Source of the DNA: JBJSXJ01 sp044235425
GTDB lineage: Bacteria > Planctomycetota > Planctomycetia > Pirellulales > Pirellulaceae
Assembly (NCBI GenBank): GCA_044235425.1
Contig: JBIIHW010000009.1
Location: 78,266-142,265, forward strand
DNA length: 64,000 nt
Direction of reading: 5' to 3'
This document shows, in pieces, positions 61,210-64,000 of the stretch. The notes under the pieces were generated by a model, which did no database searches, was not told the origin of the DNA, and saw nothing but the letters and a program-made list of their open reading frames with translations. Numbering within the stretch: position 1 is the first letter of the stretch; each line of letters starts with the position of its first letter. Position numbers and translations under genes: made by a program.

Positions 61210-61419
61210 ATGCAGCCGAGCAATATTTATCGAGGGCCAATCGGCATGATCATGCTGGGCGTCGTGCTTTGGACGGTCGTGCTGGCCGGTGGAGTGCTGC
61301 TGTACGACTATCGAGCCGGTCAGATCAATTGGCTTAAGCCTTTCATTATTGTTGTCAGTTCCATGTTGTTCCTCGGACTGTGGTCACTCGCCTTGCGTCG
61401 AGTGCAGACCAGTGACTGA
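61210..61419 (+). CDS. Small membrane protein, two predicted helices
   Basis: 69 aa. Two hydrophobic segments, IGMIMLGVVLWTVVLAGGVLL and PFIIVVSSMLFLGLWSLAL, linked by DYRAGQINWLK. I do not recognise the family. GAGC-A upstream (GGGGAGC, 10-12 bases before the ATG) supports the start. Its last codons overlap the GTG start of the alpha/beta hydrolase gene by 8 bases, indicating coupling. Confidence 0.72.
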   Translation: MQPSNIYRGPIGMIMLGVVLWTVVLAGGVLLYDYRAGQINWLKPFIIVVSSMLFLGLWSLALRRVQTSD

Positions 61420-62239
61420 CTCTTGGTTCAAGCTCAGGCAGGTTCAACTTGCGGACGCTTCGCTCGCCGTAGTCGACGAGGGGTTGGGCGAGCCGATCGT
61501 GATGCTGCATGGCTTTCCGCTCGATCACACCATGTGGCGTCACCAGGTGGAGTTTCTGTCCAGTCGTTATCGGGTGATCGTACCCGATCTGCGTGGTTTT
61601 GGTCGGAGTGACGGCGTGGGCGAGCTGCTGACGATGGAAGCTTGCGCTGACGATGTTGCGCAGCTCATCGATCGTCTCGAGATCAATCAGCCCGTGACGC
61701 TCGTCGGACTCTCGATGGGCGGCTACGTGGCGTTTCAGTTCTGGCGACGCCATCCGGAGAAGCTGCGGCGCCTGGTGCTGTGCGACACACGGTCGGTTGC
61801 GGACGCTCCGGAGGTGGCACGCGGGCGTCTGCAGATGGCAGAGCGTGTCCTAAAAGAAGGCTCCGAGGTGATTGCCGAGGGGATGATCGGCCGATTGCTC
61901 TACGAATCCTTACCGCCAGGTCATCGCCGCTTGGTGGATGAGTTGCGAGCGGTCATTGCTCAAGCCGATCCTCGAGCAGTTGCGGCGGCGCAGCGTGGCA
62001 TGGCCGCTCGACCTGACGTGACCGGCTGGCTGAGTGAGATTCGAGTGCCGACGTTGGTGCTGTGCGGGGAGCGGGACGTGATTTCACCGCTGGAAGAGAT
62101 GCGTGCTTGGGCGGCTGCGATTCCGGGCAGCCACTGGGCTGCGATTCCTGCTGCCGGTCATTTGCCGCCCCTAGAACAGCCGGCTGCAGTGAATCAAGCG
62201 CTGCTGGCATTCCTCATGGGAACCACCCCTGGCGGTTGA
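61412..62239 (+). CDS. Alpha/beta hydrolase
   Basis: 275 aa from the GTG at 61412, which overlaps the upstream stop by 8 bases; the open frame extends to 61289 but would overlap the membrane gene heavily. HGFPLDHTMWRHQVEFLSSRYRVIVPDLRGFGRSDG is recognisable as the oxyanion-hole region HGFPLDHTMW and the PDLRGFGRSDG strand; the nucleophile elbow is GLSMGGYV with Ser101; the acid is in CGERDVISP (about residue 226) and the His in AGHLPPLEQP (about 250). The family covers esterases, C-C hydrolases and haloperoxidase-like enzymes; substrate unknown. It ends about 90 bp before the insertion sequence. Confidence 0.9.
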   Translation: MTDSWFKLRQVQLADASLAVVDEGLGEPIVMLHGFPLDHTMWRHQVEFLSSRYRVIVPDLRGFGRSDGVGELLTMEACADDVAQLIDRLEINQPVTLVGLSMGGYVAFQFWRRHPEKLRRLVLCDTRSVADAPEVARGRLQMAERVLKEGSEVIAEGMIGRLLYESLPPGHRRLVDELRAVIAQADPRAVAAAQRGMAARPDVTGWLSEIRVPTLVLCGERDVISPLEEMRAWAAAIPGSHWAAIPAAGHLPPLEQPAAVNQALLAFLMGTTPGG

Positions 62240-62331
62240 CGCAGGCTGCTCGGGCCTGAGACCACCTCCGCGCCGGTGAGACACCATGGACAACGAAACT
62301 GTCTCTGCGGTGCGCGACGAAACCGTGTCTG

Positions 62332-62350
62332 GGGCCCACGTCAGCTTATG
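62332..62350. repeat. Terminal inverted repeat (left) of the insertion sequence
   Basis: GGGCCCACGTCAGCTTATG on the plus strand matches 17 of 19 bases of the inverted sequence at the right edge of the window. The transposase stop codon (62346-62348) lies within it. Confidence 0.85.
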
Positions 62351-63906
62351 TGACGATAGCAAGGGATGAACGGCGGGTGAACTCGTATCCAGGACGATGA
62401 CTCAGGTAATCGTGTAAGCGTCCATCTTCGCTCAAACTGGCAGCACGAATCTGGAGGATGGCCTCCGCTCCGGCTGGTTGCAACCAAAACATCTCCGTTC
62501 CCTTGACGCGATGATTGATTTGCTTGATCAGCGACTCCATGGGTGAACTAGTGATCGGCAGTCCCTGGCGCCGATACGTCGGATAGTCCATCTTTTCACG
62601 GTTGTTCGTGAAGTATCGCAGGGCGTCTAGCAAGGGGCGGTGTGGTGAGTCTTCCGGTAGTTTTTCATCGGTCACACCGCGCCGTGCCAACTCCGCTTGC
62701 AGGATCTGAATGACCTCGGAGACGCGTCCTTGCCAAATTGCTTCGGCTAGGGCCAGATATCGTTCCCAATGCGCAGCTCCTTCAACTTCCCAACTCTCAG
62801 CGGCCGCGTAGGCATAATGAATAGCATGAATGAAATCTAGGATGGGCGTGAAGGTGGCGAAATGGGTCCGCCGAATGGACCAATTCCAGGCCAAGCCGTC
62901 GCCGATGAACACTCTTCGTTGGGCTTCCTGGAAACGACGACGCTGAGCCTCGTGTTGCATCTGCTGGCCGAATTCCGGCGCGCAGGCCATACTCTAAACA
63001 CAGGTGCGTAGAATTCGTTCAGGCCCTTCGTAGAACACAGAAGAATTGGATTCGTGATCGGAGGAAACGCCAGAAAAAGCCGTTTTTTCCGCGATTTGTG
63101 CCACATGCGCCACGCGCCGGAACGTGTCAGGCAGCGTCGGACAGGGATCGTCGGGAGTCGTGACAGTCGCCGTCATTCGTTCAAACGAAGCGTTCTTGGT
63201 CTCTCGCCAAGCGGCTTCGTCTACACCGGGCCCAGCATCGGCGGCACGGGTGCGGATGCGTCCTCCATCACACGACACGACAGCAACCTCAGCGACGATT
63301 ACTTCCTTCTCGTCCTTGACCACCTTATTTCGTAAGGCCAGTTCTTCGCCGACCTGATGCGTCAAGCGTTCCATCGTCTTGGCCGATAGGCTGTGGCCGA
63401 TCACATATTTCATCGTGAGTTTCGCGCGCTCGAAAGAACGCGTTTCGGCGACCAGGTGTATCGTGGCCGCAACCATCCTCGGCGTGCACTCCCGACTATC
63501 AAATCCTAATGCTTTACGCTGAGGGAAAAAAATCCCGGCGACAAGCCGGGCAGTGTGCCTTGGTTTCGAGGATTTCGACCGGTCCATCAAGCCCGGTCAC
63601 GGTGCGTTTAGCGACCTCGACGGGACACGATTGACCACAGGTCGGACAATCACGGCTCTGGGGTTCACCGGCGGCTATTTCGTTTGCCAACCGTGACTGG
63701 GTGAAGCGGCTGAGGCGTCGTCCCAGGCTCTGCCCCGCGTCTTCGATTTCACTGAAGTGCGGGACTTGATCAAGCTTCCCTTGGTGTCGGAACTGCTGAA
63801 CTTCCAAGTCCGCTAATTGCTGCAGAAGTTTCAGCTTTTTTTCTCCAACGCTTCCCATTCGGCGTCCATGCCGTACCTCCGTTGCTGTCGAAACCCGTCC
63901 CCTCAT
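62346..63906 (-). pseudogene. ISKra4-type transposase, frameshifted and with an in-frame amber stop
   Basis: Three pieces. 63906-63514: N-terminal part with the zinc-finger-like CPTCGQSCPVEV and AHCPACRRDFF. At the T7 run 63526-63532 the frame is lost; six T would keep it in register (RDFFPQRKALGF). 63590-62994: middle part, from ALGFDSRECTPRMVAATIHL to VAHVAQIAEKTAFSG. The codon at 62996-62994 is TAG in the same frame, and 62990-62346 is the C-terminal part (GDGLAWNWSIRRTHFATF, then YRRQGLPITSSPMESLIKQI, ending SRRSSLAIVT-like). One indel plus one stop means no complete transposase unless slippage and readthrough both happen. The cluster could otherwise be read as three small genes; continuity of family motifs argues against that. 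Confidence 0.85.
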
Positions 63907-63981
63907 TCATCCAAAGACCGCAGCTTACCACAAGAATCGCTAATTCTCCTATTGACGTTTTCCAGTACCACTCACGACCTG

Positions 63982-64000
63982 CAAAAGCTGACATGGGCCC
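63982..64000. repeat. Terminal inverted repeat (right) of the insertion sequence
   Basis: Read on the minus strand from 64000: GGGCCCATGTCAGCTTTTG, 17 of 19 identical to the left repeat at 62332. It may extend beyond the window. Confidence 0.8.

Larger units (their letters stand above)
62332..64000 (-). mobile_element. ISKra4-family-type insertion sequence, inactive
   Basis: About 1.67 kb bounded by near-identical 19-bp inverted repeats, the right one reaching the window edge. The interior is a single broken transposase on the minus strand. The family call rests on recognised conserved stretches such as IGDGLAWNWSIRRTHF and LDFIHAIHYAYAAA. A target-site duplication cannot be tested because the right flank is outside the window. 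The neighbouring alpha/beta hydrolase is intact. Confidence 0.85.

Noticed and set aside
62240..62331. Near-repeat ACGAAACTGTCTCTG / ACGAAACCGTGTCTG before the insertion sequence
   Set aside because: Only two short copies; not enough to call a repeat element or a target duplication.

Overview
The window looks like chromosome of a planctomycete, probably near Pirellulales. Three observations support this: two copies of the planctomycete-typical DUF1501 / DUF1549-DUF1553 / cytochrome-domain surface modules; an arylsulfatase, PPC-domain and DUF1080 repertoire; and bacterial tetrahydromethanopterin C1 genes (fae, mtdB) beside ordinary housekeeping genes. This is inference from gene content; no rRNA or tRNA gene was found.

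Layout. 1-955 is the N-terminal part of a secreted c-type cytochrome running off the left edge. 1298-9144 carries an Nramp-like transporter with a Ca-binding-type insert, a DedA protein, two secreted amidohydrolases and a Nudix enzyme. 9156-15845 is a minus-strand block: DUF2177, DUF1559, a Spy-like coiled-coil protein, a sulfatase and a PQQ-propeller protein. 16194-19924 is a lipid-modification trio (FAD oxidoreductase, DUF1365, cyclopropane-synthase-like methyltransferase). 20131-25299 has leuS, glgC and an Rpn-type nuclease behind a strong hairpin. 25443-28374 is a small H4MPT cluster: an ATP-grasp enzyme divergent from fae-mtdB. 28638-34074 has an oxidoreductase, apt, a sigma-70 factor, rpsA and a divergent RsbW-like ATPase.

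34303-43585 is a four-gene secreted module (DUF1501, PPC, DUF1549/1553, cytochrome-WD40-coil). A decayed transposase remnant follows. 44209-54109, all minus, holds a FabZ-like dehydratase, an EEP phosphatase, a second DUF1501 + DUF1549 module with a double DUF1080 protein, DUF420, PhoD and a Met-Gly-rich exported protein. 54479-57315 is scpA, an MBL hydrolase and hemW. 57502-62239 has a pentapeptide protein, ilvN-ilvC and four small or unlinked genes. The right end is an ISKra4-type insertion sequence, with terminal inverted repeats at both ends, whose transposase is broken by a homopolymer frameshift and an in-frame amber codon.

The strongest unexplained signals are non-coding. They are a 20-bp palindrome (1097), a hairpin ending one base before the start codon of the nuclease gene (24333), three successive long-loop hairpins (35643), two minisatellites upstream of genes (28392, 58227), and an SD/anti-SD hairpin with the ilvC stop codon in its loop (59981). 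No CRISPR array, phage or defence island was recognised. All domain calls are by eye; none was checked against a database.
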